The notes under the pieces are model-generated. The model was given only the letters and a program-made list of their open reading frames with translations. It did no database searches and had not been told where the DNA came from. Source: Lycorma delicatula (lineage: Eukaryota > Arthropoda > Insecta > Hemiptera > Fulgoridae). From it: a stretch of DNA of 64,000 nucleotides. The stretch spans positions 79,118,189 to 79,182,188 of the forward strand of contig NC_134455.1 in NCBI RefSeq assembly GCF_047948215.1, given 5' to 3'. Position 1 is the stretch's first letter; every line of letters begins with the position of its first letter. Positions 45,456 through 56,030 of the stretch are shown here, one piece after another. Position numbers and translations under genes: made by a program.

Positions 45456-46009
45456 ACTGTTCTTGAATATTTATGTATCCACCATGAGCAATTACAAAGA
45501 CTCGCAATTGTATAGATTCCTAGTTTATGTACATATCCGTTGTTTATTATTTTAATTAACAGTACGTTTTTCATTAGGTCAAGCATAAATTACATAATTA
45601 TAAACAGATAATATATAGCATAAATTATTATTTTCAGTTTTGTTTTAATTACATGATTTAAAAATATTCTTACAATTCTTATTAGCAATTTTTTTGTTTT
45701 TAATACAAAAAATAGTGGTTTGTTGTTATATGAATTTTCCTGGAATTGTTTAGAAAATTTAAAATAATTTTAATAATATACATTTTTTATAATTTTATAA
45801 AAAGCAGAAAATATTATTTTTCCAGACTACATATTAAATTTACTTTAATTCGCCTCGAAAATTTTTGTACATTGCAATCTATAATTTTTTTATTTAACTC
45901 ATCAATCTACTTTCAATTAGCAAAATTTTATAAAGCATTGTTAATAAAACGGATGAATTTTTTTTGAGATGACGTACATCGAGTGCTTGGGTCATTTTTC
46001 CCTATTAGA
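45456..46009. other. AT-rich stretch, no gene seen
   Basis: The ORF at 45746-45967 is Phe/Ile/Lys-rich composition noise. Confidence 0.55.
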
Positions 46010-46101
46010 GTGGAAATCTGTAGCGTATGAAAAGTGCCACGCCTGATCGGGATTCGAATCCAGGACCTCCGAATGAAAGACAGACGCTACCACTTTGCCA
46101 A
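46010..46101 (-). repeat. tRNA-headed SINE, family B (truncated)
   Basis: The minus strand reads TGGCAAAGTGGTAGCGTCTG, then CTTTCATTCGGAGGTCCTGG, B box GGATTCGAATC (46061-46051) and CAGGCGTGGCACTTTTCATA. Confidence 0.7.
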
Positions 46102-46705
46102 AAGATGAAAGAATTTTTATTTTTTTTATATGTAAGTTAATAAAATTTGTAATCTATATTTGTCGATCACAAACAAACATTTTGCAAGGATTTTTTTTAA
46201 GATCATATCTATAATCTTTCATTTTCTTAACAATTTTATGTCAATAACTAAATTTGTCATTTTTAAAATGGGATTTATCATTAATTATGTAACACTTAGA
46301 TCTAGGGACGAAAATTTAAATATACTTTTTGACCGTTTGAAAATAACGGTCAAGAATTATAGATATATAAAAATTTATGAAAAATTTAAAAAAATAATTT
46401 GCTTTAAATACATTCAATTACAAATTTATTATAAAATGATCATTAAAAAATTAAAAATTAAAAAAACAAAAAGAAAATATTTTATTTCTTTGAAGAGTAT
46501 TAAATTAATTTATTTGAATAAAAATTTATCTTAAAAAAAGTGGAATATAGTGAAACTGTCCATTCCGGTTTATAAAAATTATATAAGAATACATAAATCA
46601 TTTCTTAAATTTATTATAATTTATAAATACTTTAAATTATACACTTATCTATTTAGCAACAACAGGCTGACGCCCAATAACAGTTACTGCAATGGATGAT
46701 ATGAA
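46102..46705. other. AT-rich stretch, no gene seen
   Basis: A 124-codon open frame (46160-46534) is Ile/Lys/Phe/Asn-rich, starts at TTG and has no motif. I regard it as spurious. Confidence 0.5.
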
Positions 46706-47530
46706 TTTTGTGTACCGTGTGAAATATGTCATACTTGATCCCGGTCAGGGTTACTATATATATAACCGGTCAGATTTACTTATATATATACTAGCCGGTC
46801 AGGGCTCAGCCCCCTAGACCCCCGACACGTTTGTTGTTCTCATGGCTGTGAGAAAGTTTTGCATTTATCTGCTCGCTCGTTCAACCTCCAGATGCTGATC
46901 TCTTTCCTCTCTCTTTGATTTTTTGTGAAAACCGGCTACACTTAGCGGGACATTATGATTGTCTTAGATTCGATATCTTCTTAGAGGGCATACTGAAAAA
47001 AAATTGAAAAACTAGAAGGAAGAAAGAAGAAGAAAAATTAATGTTGAAAGGGAATATGTACAAAAAAAGAAAAGAGAAGAGGAAACACCGAAGAAGAAAT
47101 TGTACAGACAAACATTTAAAAAACCCAAAGACAGAGTATTAATAACTATAGTAGTGGGTATATTTACCAACTACTATATATGGATATATGGGTAGTGGGT
47201 GTATAGTAGCGGGTATATTTTATAGATATTCATTAAAGAAACATTAATTAGTTATTTTACTTCGTTATATCCCTGTTGATATGATGACACAAATATAATG
47301 GAAAAAAATGATTAATTTTTGTTTCTTTAATGAATATCTTTAATTCACAATAAAACTTTAATTCATAAGCGGGCTAAGGCTTCAATATATTGCTTAAAAC
47401 CTTCCAAGGGATTATACAAATTATTCTTAAAATCTAAAAGCCATCGGTCGGTTGGTTCTCGCGTATAATATTGCAAACAAACAAACTGTCAGAAAAACTT
47501 CCGCATTTATATACATATAAGGTATAAAAG
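46706..47530 (+). repeat. Repeat C copy with both ends, preceded by a SINE B scrap
   Basis: CTAGCCGGTCAGGGCTCAGC and CCCCCTAGACCCCCGACACG (46790-46830) form the head. TTAAAACCTTCC (about 47392), CATCGGTCGGTTGGTTCTCG (47442-47461) and CAAACAAACAAACTG form the end. The middle (46880-47270) is AG-rich and differs from the 12 kb copy. Just before it, GTGTGAAATATGTCATACTT and GATCCCGGTCAGGG look like a degraded SINE B. Confidence 0.5.
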
Positions 47531-47912
47531 ATATATTCTTAATGCTCCATAAACTTAATAATAATAATAAGAATAAAATATTAAAAATTATTAAAGTACA
47601 GCAATGAATTTTTTGGCAAACACGTGAAAAAATAAAAATTTAATCAATTTATGAAATTTAAACTTTTCTAATTTACATTACAAGCACATTCAAAGTTATT
47701 TTCTTATGAAAATGATGAATTAAATTATTATTCTTTTATAATTTTGTGATACTATCTACTTCTAAGACAATTTTTCAGTGTTCTAATTACACTTGCCAAA
47801 GCTAGGATCCAGTATTAATTGTGTTTTTTAATAATTATTTTCCTAATTCTGATTTTTTATCAGAGTAATTAAAAGGTATTTTAAAATTGTACGGTATATG
47901 AATATTAAATAC
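47531..47912. other. AT-rich stretch, no gene seen
   Basis: No supported feature. Confidence 0.5.
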
Positions 47913-48545
47913 TAGCCAGTCAGGACTCCACCCCCTGGGTTGTGAGAGTAATACTGATAAATAACAAGTAACAAGCCTGAAAAACTCTCTTTCCTCCAAA
48001 GTTTCCCTTGTTCTTGTCAGAAGCTCCTGCTGTAGACGAAGCTGCAGTTCGAGTCTGGGTGTAGCGTTCTCGGTTACCAGCTAACCGAGATTACGCATTT
48101 CAGCTGATTCAAATGACCGAGATACTCTTATTCTTTTAGCATACTTTGAATATTAAGAAATGTTATTTCTCTTTCTTAAAAGTATTTTTTTTTTTCAAAA
48201 TAAAAATCAAAACCCATAAAAGTTCACTAAATGTACTAATTTTGGATAATCACCGTAAAAATAATCATAATAATTAATAATAATAATAAAATTAAAGATA
48301 TTTAATGTTATTCGTTAAAGAAAAAAAAATTAAGTATTTTAATTCATTATTTTCCTGTTACCAATGAAGTAAAAGGATTAACGCATTAATTTTTTTTCTT
48401 TACTGACTATTTTTAAATATCTTTAATATCTTAACCGCCATTAGGAATATTGTGATAATTCTAATTGAAGATAATGAGGAAGCCTCTAAGGTACAAATTT
48501 ACAACGTTTTATTAAAATCTGTACTGCAGGTTTTGAGTGATGCGC
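47913..48545 (+). repeat. Repeat C, degraded copy
   Basis: CTAGCCAGTCAGGACTCCAC and CCCCTGGG, then GTGAGAGTAATACTGATAAA at 47912-47965. AAGTAAAAGGATTAA (about 48366) and AACCGCC correspond to interior and late parts of the 12 kb copy. The final GGTTGGTTCTCGC block is not preserved. Confidence 0.4.
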
Positions 48546-48583
48546 ACACAGGGACGACTCTAGTTATCATTTTATTATATGTA

Positions 48584-48825
48584 TACAGAAGGGTGCAATA
48601 GTAGGTATACAGTAGCTATGCAGGTTTTATTATGAAAAAAACAATAGCTTTATGAAGTTACAATAAGGATGACATAGTTACGGTAATTACGTTAATTAAT
48701 ACAATTAAGACATACAAAAGAATATACAATAACAGATATATTCACATTATAATAAATATTATAATATTGATATTACAGTACAATAGAGAATAATAATTGT
48801 ATACCTACTTTTGCACCCGTCTGTA
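48584..48825. mobile_element. MITE, 242 bp, Tc1/mariner-like termini
   Basis: The 27-bp ends are inverted with two mismatches: TACAGAAGGGTGCAATAGTA with GGTATAC on the left (48584-48610), and GTATACCTACTTTTGCACCC with GTCTGTA on the right (48799-48825). If TA is the target duplication, the element is 48586-48823 with termini CAGA(A/C)GGGTGCAA. The AT-rich interior of about 190 bases has no coding capacity. Confidence 0.8.
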
Positions 48826-49809
48826 GATTTACAAATAGAGTTTTGCAGAGATAGCATGGTACGCAGAGTAAGTAACAAGTAATATGTGGTGCACTATCTA
48901 TAATTTGTAAAAATATTAAATTTTTTAAATTAAAATTTCAAAACAACGTAAAACTATGTACTAGAATATCATAGTTAAACATTTAACTACTTTAAATATA
49001 TATGTATAATAAATTCATAAATTTCAGCTACTCACAAATTATAGTATAAGCTTATATTTTAATGAGGTATATTAAATATTATAATTACATTATATAACTC
49101 TTAAATATTTAACGTATAATAATATAAAAATAATTATAGATTAGTGAACAAAATGATATTCTGTGGAATATAGAGTTAAGATCATTCTTAAAAGAAAAAA
49201 AAAATATTTGTATAATTATTAAAACAGGTTTGATATACTACACTTACAAGTCACGATTTTTATTACAAATACATCCATAATCTACCATTAACATAAACAT
49301 AGATTATGATCTTTGTAATCAATGATTGATCTTAACAGTGTGCTTATATATAATTAAAATGTTTCTGTTTTGTTTGTTTGTTTTTAAAGTTTATATTTAA
49401 TAGTTAATTATGTCTTTAAGCTACTATTTAATCGGTTAATTTGTTTAACATTGCCTTTATTAATTTTAAAATAACGATTAAAAATTATTTCTTTATCCTG
49501 TTATTTTTTTTAATAATAATTTATAGCAAAAATTATCGTATTTAGCACATAAAACTCAAGGTGGAAAAAATCTTGTATTATTTATAAATAGGTATTCAAA
49601 TTTAATCAAATTATTTAGTTTTAGAGAAATATACGACAAGATATATTTGAATATTTATGGTTATTTAATGTTAATAATTATATGTTTCCCGATGAGTTAG
49701 AATTTAATAATTCGCTTCAAAGTAACGGTAAAATATTGTGAGTAAATGTATTTCATTTCACTATCATTATTCTGTTTACTTACACGGTTTCATTTCGTTA
49801 TTGAAAATT
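48826..49809. other. AT-rich stretch, no gene seen
   Basis: No supported feature. The ORF at 49738-49923 runs into a dispersed repeat and is not coding. Confidence 0.5.
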
Positions 49810-50180
49810 TTGCTTTTACTTTCCTGGAGTCATAGCTCTAGAGCTATGCTGCGAGGAGGAAGCATTATAATCAGTAAAAAACTGGGGTATAGGTTTTGTT
49901 TTTCATTTCTCAACGTTTCATGACACAGGAATCCCAAAATACAAAAACAGTGAGGGGTAATGTTTATACGTACATATGTTATTCGTACGTTTGTTGGCAT
50001 GTTTGAAGATTAACTACTTTTGTTTCAACAAAACGATTTTGATGAACTTTGGCATATAGATTCGTGTTTATGGGTTAATTTTTTTGGTAAAGATTTGCGG
50101 TCAATATCTCCAGGGAATGGGGTATATATTTTCAAAGTTTAAAAACTGAGAATTTTTTAAGACTTTTTTTCATGTATCAT
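49810..50180 (+). repeat. Dispersed repeat D, copy 1, with a perfect palindrome
   Basis: TTACTTTCCTGGAGTCATAG, CTCTAGAGCTATG and GCATTATAATCAGT match TACTTTCCCGTGTAGCACTA, TAGCACAGCTACAG and TTATTGTAATCAGT at 55.7 kb. CATAGCTCTAGAGCTATG (49831-49848) is a perfect 18-bp palindrome. The right boundary is uncertain. Confidence 0.4.
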
Positions 50181-50961
50181 TATTTTTCCATTATATAAAA
50201 ATAAATAACCAAAGCCAGGAAAATATTAAAAAATTTGCTGTCAGCCTTTTTTAAATAATGAATAAAAACGATTGAAAAATACTCTTTTTTGAAAACTTTT
50301 TAACCAAAATCTATTTTTTGCCAGTGTGAAATGTGCTAAGAAATTAAGCCTAATATTTCATCATAATGAGGTTAGCTATCCTGAGACAGGACCCTTACAC
50401 CACGAGTGTCTCCGTACTTTACTATTCCAAAATAATTTATACATTTTTAAATTAAAACTTTTAGTTAGTTCAAATTTCCTTTTAAGTAATTAATAATATT
50501 TCTTAATCGTCCTTTGCATATTCCTTGTTTGATAACTTCTATTTTAATAAGAGTACTATTTATGGTATGTTCGAAAAATGAATTTTCCTTTTTCAAATTG
50601 TTCTAATTAAGTTTCCATTCTTGCTACACTGCTCATTGGTTCTTAAACTTTTTCTGTAAAATTAATCTTCGAAAATATGATCTTATTTCAAATTTCTCTA
50701 TTATCTTTTTCCAGTTATATCATTTCACAAATGCTTTCACAATTTTAACTGCATCAACTTAAATAATGATAATTTGTTTCTATTAAATGATTACCTAGCT
50801 ATTTTTTAATTCGTTTTTATTTAAATTTCCCTTCTGTGGTTTACTGTTAACCTTGTACCTAATTATCTTTACTCTTTTATTTATTCAATTTTCTTCTTTT
50901 CTGAAAAAATGTATTTGCTTGTTGCCTTTTACTCTTAATACTTTTCTTAAAATTCGTTTTT
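50181..50961. other. AT-rich stretch, no gene seen
   Basis: No supported feature. Confidence 0.55.
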
Positions 50962-51485
50962 ACTTCCTTGTACTTCGTATAAGGAAGTATTGTAATCGCG
51001 AAAAATTTCGGTTTTCATATTTCAACGGAAATATCCGTTTTGACCATCACTGAGTCCATTTTGACAAGTTTCGGCGTGACTTTTGAACGTATCTTAGTAA
51101 CACCTAGTTCTCTTCTGATTGCAATCGACTTGACCAACAATGTCCAAAAAAGCCCAAAATCCAAAAAAATTGGATTTTGGACTTTTTCTTAACTGCAGTA
51201 ATAAGCCCTCATTGAGACCTTTTCAACGATATATCATAAATGGTTCCAGAGTTACAGTCAAATAAAATTTTAATTAATGAAATATTTGGATCTTCCAAGG
51301 GGAAGACACATCGGTTCGAATCCATATTCATTTCCTTTTTTTAAATTTAAATATATTGATTTATTAATAATTATTAAACTCTGATTGTAAAAATATTTTT
51401 AATAATAAGTAATAATTGATTAACAACAGTAAAAAAAAAAAATAAATGAAAAAATGTGTACAATTTAATAGGCGTACAAGGAAGT
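50962..51485. mobile_element. TIR element of the ACTTCCTTGTAC family, 524 bp
   Basis: Perfect 12-bp termini: ACTTCCTTGTAC at 50962-50973 and GTACAAGGAAGT at 51474-51485. Just inside the left end ACTTCCTT is repeated inversely (AAGGAAGT at 50981-50988), giving a small terminal hairpin. The interior has no ORF longer than chance. The related copy at 25967-26706 is in opposite orientation. No clear target duplication. Confidence 0.7.
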
Positions 51486-52348
51486 GATGAGGTGCCACAT
51501 CAGATTTTTTCATTTCATATTTTCTCATAACTTTTTTTTATTATATCATGCTATGACAAATTTAAAAATGTTTGGGGATAATCTGTACCATTGACTTACT
51601 CTATTCCTGAATAAAATCCTCGGAATGTGTATTCTTTATTTTCATAACTGTCTTCTGTTTCAAGTGAAATTCTTTAATTATTCTTCTATTCATAAGTTTA
51701 TAATCCACTCTTTATTTTTTTTAAAAGTATTTCTATTGGTTTATATTACCAAACATCAAAAACTTTTTCCATGTCTATGAAACTTATATCTTCAATAATT
51801 TTAAACTAATTGTATATTTTTTATCAAACAAATCTATATAAATTTATTTATTTTCCTGAATTATTTATTAATTTTGTTGAAACTAGTTTTTTCTTTTTTT
51901 CTTAACTAATTTAGGAATTTTTGAACCAATGGTTTTCCAGTTACCGACCATTTATAAAGTCCTGGCTATTTCATTTAATAAATATTTTAATAATTCAAAA
52001 AAGAGAATTCTGTATTCATTTGAATTTATTTAGTATTTGTTCTTTCATTCTTATTCTTATGATAACTGTCTAATGTATTTGAAATACAAGTGACATTAAT
52101 CGATTTTTTTACGACTAAGTATAATACAGTCGATATATTAACATAATGAAAGTATCAATTGTACTTCGTCACTTGTATTACTTGCAGTAACAGTATCGCT
52201 CGTACTATTACTGTAAATTATTTTCACTTCCGTATTCTTAGAATGATTGTATGCAACAGTACAGTCATCTCAACAAAAAAAATGAATAAATAAAACGGGA
52301 AATTTATTCTATTCTCTACTTTTTAAACCTGGCATGTATTTTTTGTTA
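51486..52348. other. AT-rich stretch, no gene seen
   Basis: No supported feature. Confidence 0.55.
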
Positions 52349-52390
52349 TTTTTGGGAAAGGTAGTGACGTTTTTGGGAAAGGTAGTGACG
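52349..52390. repeat. Perfect 21-bp tandem duplication
   Basis: A 21-base unit ending GGGAAAGGTAGTGACG occurs twice without mismatch (52349-52369 and 52370-52390), immediately before the hairpin cluster. Confidence 0.85.
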
Positions 52391-52395
52391 TTTAT

Positions 52396-52495
52396 GGAAG
52401 AGTAGATGATATGAGATATTATACATCTCGTATCATTTATTCTTCCAAAAGCACTTCCAAGATATGAGATATTAAAATATCTCATATCATCTACT
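52396..52495. repeat. Cluster of mutually exclusive hairpins
   Basis: AGTAGATGATATGAGATATT (52401-52420) is exactly inverted at 52476-52495. GATATGAGATATT (52461-52473) is exactly inverted at 52476-52488. GGAAGAGTAGATGATATGAG (52396-52415) pairs imperfectly with 52426-52446. Four related arms lie in 100 bases, so at least three stems compete. Confidence 0.75.
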
Positions 52496-53189
52496 TATAG
52501 TACAATATTCAAATAATGCTATATTGTCAGTATTGGTGTAACATTGTTTTATAATACGATAACGTATCTCAAAATTTGGTATTATCCGTCTATCATTATT
52601 CACACAAAAATTTACCGCTACAAATAATATAAATATTTATATTTAACTTTTTTTCATTTCAGTATTAACAAAAATTTATTTAAAAAAAAATTATTTAACT
52701 ACAATTCATTAGTATATATTTTTTTAGAAGTACGCTTATATCCACTTCTTCTTCTTACGTACATTAGATTTTGTATACGAAATAGTTGATTAGGGATGGT
52801 CCAAATATTTTAACATGAAATTACTTCTATTTAACAATAAAAATGCATTAAAAAAACAATGCGTATAAATGGCAAATGGTAATAAAATAACATGAAAAAA
52901 ATGTGGTTTTTCCCTAAAATATTATTACAGTTTCTTAGGCATCATGCAATCAGAAATTTGTATCAGTAAGAATTCTTACTGCTTTCTGCTATTATAATTA
53001 TTTTATTGAGTGATATAATAGAACTGGTTTATTTAACAAGAATGATTTTAATTGAATCATATACAATTTACTTGTATTTATATCTAATATTTATCCAAGA
53101 AGAGAATATATTGAATTTTTTCTTTTTTTTAAAAAAGAATTTTATTATACATATAATATTACAGCATATATAGTAAAATATTGAAGAAC
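52496..53189. other. AT-rich stretch, no gene seen
   Basis: No supported feature. Confidence 0.55.
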
Positions 53190-53450
53190 AACTGAACGGG
53201 GTTGTCCTACATTCGCTTCCATCGATCGGCTAAAAGAAATAGGATGGAGGGCAGAAACTGGCTAGGCCGGGGGCGGCAGGATGCACCGCAAGAAGAGGGT
53301 GAACGAACCTCTCTCCGTTGCAGCACCGCATTCTACTCTACTCTGCAACTCCTTTCATTTCCTTTCCTTTCCACACTACTTTACTTATTTTTTCTCATCC
53401 TTTTTACCTAAAGGCATGTCCGTGCCACGGCCTGATCTGTAGCCCCGAGT
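53190..53450 (+). other. GC-rich island with a short ORF, unclassified
   Basis: A 140-base GC-rich block (GAACGGGGTTGTCC, GGCTAGGCCGGGGGCGGCAG, CACCGCAAGAAGAGGG) is followed by a CT-rich stretch and CATGTCCGTGCCACGG. An open frame at 53202-53411 starts SYIRFHRSAKRNRMEGRN and ends in a hydrophobic run produced by the CT-rich part. No domain is recognised. It could be a LINE 3' UTR, a SINE or an exon; consensus splice sites are not evident. Confidence 0.35.
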
Positions 53451-55699
53451 AAAACAACATGCATCAAATCAAACAAGTTGTTGTGTCGTCCCGTCTACTT
53501 TTATATTATAATGCAATACTCGCAAATCAGGTTTATCAACCACAAATATGCGTAAATAGGATATATGTAAACGTTCCTATAATGTTATTTATGTATAATA
53601 TTTAATATAATAACAGATTAGAAATTATGTTAGTTCGTTTAAATCGACCGAAACATTAAAATTAGGTATAAAATCTAAATAACCCTGAAGAAAAAAAAAA
53701 TTACTTTATATTAGGTAATTACAATTTTTTAATTTAATGAATCAAAAAGCAAAGAAAAAAAAATTAAATTTAAAATTAACTTTTTAAAATACTAAGCCTA
53801 TTTTATTTTATTCTAATCTAAGAAAAGTTGTATTTATTTATATTTTTTTAATTAACAATAAAAATGTTATTAAGATCTGTCTTCAACAGGCATCAGTGTA
53901 TCTTTGAGGTATGACAGTATTTATGATGCCGTTATTTTCTTTTTCTGTCTTGTAATGAATCGTAGTTAAATAATTGGGAGAAAAATGGGAAAAAGAAATA
54001 AAAATGATATAAATATCATTTGTTGCTGACAAAGAAATTAATGAAATAGAAAGAGGAAAAATTTTTTTTTTTTTTTATTTGTTAACTATAATTCTGAAAC
54101 AGAGTTAACTAAATTTTAATAAAAAACGTAATTTTATTAAATTATATAACCTATGCCAATGTTCTTCTCCGGAAGCAGAGGCATTATCTATAACCCTAAA
54201 AAGAACTTTTCATCAAAATCCCCCAAAAAATGATTCTTTTTCAAATTTTATTTGCTTAGATTTTATTCCTCCAAATATTTTAGAAAAATGCGAGTAAAAT
54301 CTTGTCAAAAAACAACAAAAGAGTTGTTCTTTCAATATGAAGAAACTACTTTAATGTTTAAAAAGGTTTTTATGATAATTATCTTGAAATTTCTTGTTTT
54401 AATTTTCATAGCTTAAAATTACTGGCTAAGTATAACCTTTCTGATTTCTCTTGCTGCTACCTATCCTCAGATTGGTTTTTAGGAAGCCTCCAAACTCTTC
54501 TTAAGGAAGATTTCATAATACTTGATGATAATCAAAATATCTATAGACCTTTAATACACGGGATCCTCTTGTCTTACGCGTTCTAAGCAGTTAACTGTTA
54601 AGCTCATCCTCATTTTGGGATAATTTCATAAACCAGCTGCAATTAGGCGCCCAAATCAGCTAAATTGCTGATGATATATGAGCAATGATAATTATTTATC
54701 ATTTATTATTATTAACTAATTATTTTTTTATATTTATGATTTATTATTCATTTATAATTTACTATTTGAATTACTAATTGACTGTATCCTCAACCAGTAA
54801 ATCATAAAAGAACAATTTTCACAATTCAAATTGAAATAATTTTCAAGGAAAGTTTTATTTTAATATTATTTTTTACTTTCAAACATCTTTGTTTAAAATT
54901 TATCTTATACTTGTAAAATCAAAAAAAAAGAATTCACGACAGTGGATGGAATTGAAATAAATTTTTTTACCCTGATTTCTTTATTTTCTTTAAGTTAAAG
55001 GTATTCTAATCAATATGTATAAAAATCTATTTTTTATCAAGAGGGAATAGTTTATTGTAAAACGTTCCAAGGATATAACAAATATTTAACCAAATAAATT
55101 TTTAAGTTTAGTTAACTCTTTAAAAGATATTTTATCAAACATGCGTAATACCATACAAAAAACACACAAATCAATGCAATGAATTAACATAATATGTGCA
55201 AATTGAAATAATTCGCTTTTACTTTAATACTTTATGAAACGTAATAATATCATAAAAATAAAAGGCTTGAAAACATAACGGTTGATAGAAAATACTGTGT
55301 CATTTACTTATAAAAAATAACTTAATGCAGGAGTTAATGCAACCCTCCTCTTGTCGTATATACACACTAATGAGTTGGAGGTAATCTTTATGATATACTT
55401 TTACTTCTGCTTTTTTTCCTTATAAACACGTATACTTTTTCGTAATAAACATATTCTTTTTAATTAATTTATTTTATAGAAGTTTATAATGAAACGAAGA
55501 TTAATATATTATTTATAACTGTAATGTCTAATTAGGTTATAAATAAATAATGGATTACTATTTCGTAAACAGCACTAATTAAATTAACTAGATGTAATTA
55601 TAAAAGAAATATATATAACATAGTGCATGCATAAAAACTCAAACAAAAAAAATAATAACTACTGTTATTTAGGAACTTGAAATTTATTTATTTACTTTT
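53451..55699. other. AT-rich stretch, no gene seen
   Basis: No recognised element. Around 54170-54680 the sequence is somewhat less AT-rich and carries stop-broken coding-like pieces (QIGFLGSLQTLL-type) that I could not assign. Confidence 0.45.
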
Positions 55700-56030
55700 T
55701 ATTACTTTCCCGTGTAGCACTATAGCACAGCTACAGCTTTAAAAGAGAAATTATTGTAATCAGTCCAATTTGGGCATACGCGGGTTTTCAACAGATCTTG
55801 AAGTTTTGACATCTAAGAAACGCAAAAAACCGGATGGAAATTTTGTGGATGTACGAACGTGTGTGTTCGGTTTCTCACTCTAAATCACCTTATATCTCCA
55901 GAACTACTGGTCCGATTTTGACCTAACTTGGTCAGATTACTTTTATATATAAAGCATCGATGCCATTAAGTTTTCAACATAAAATATCAAGGGGGTGAGG
56001 TTGCAGAGCAACGTCACTCTCAGTATCCCG
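55700..56030 (+). repeat. Dispersed repeat D, copy 2
   Basis: Shares the TACTTTCCxGTGTAGCAC...TAATCAGTCC start with 49.8 kb. It continues with TTTTGACATCTAAGAAACGC, CTCCAGAACTACTGGTCCGA and GGTTGCAGAGCAACGTCACT. No coding capacity. Confidence 0.4.

Noticed and set aside
46160..46534. 124-codon open frame, the longest outside recognisable elements
   Set aside because: TTG start, Ile/Lys/Phe/Asn-rich, no motif, in very AT-rich DNA where stops are avoided by chance only slightly; no splice signals or conservation evidence.
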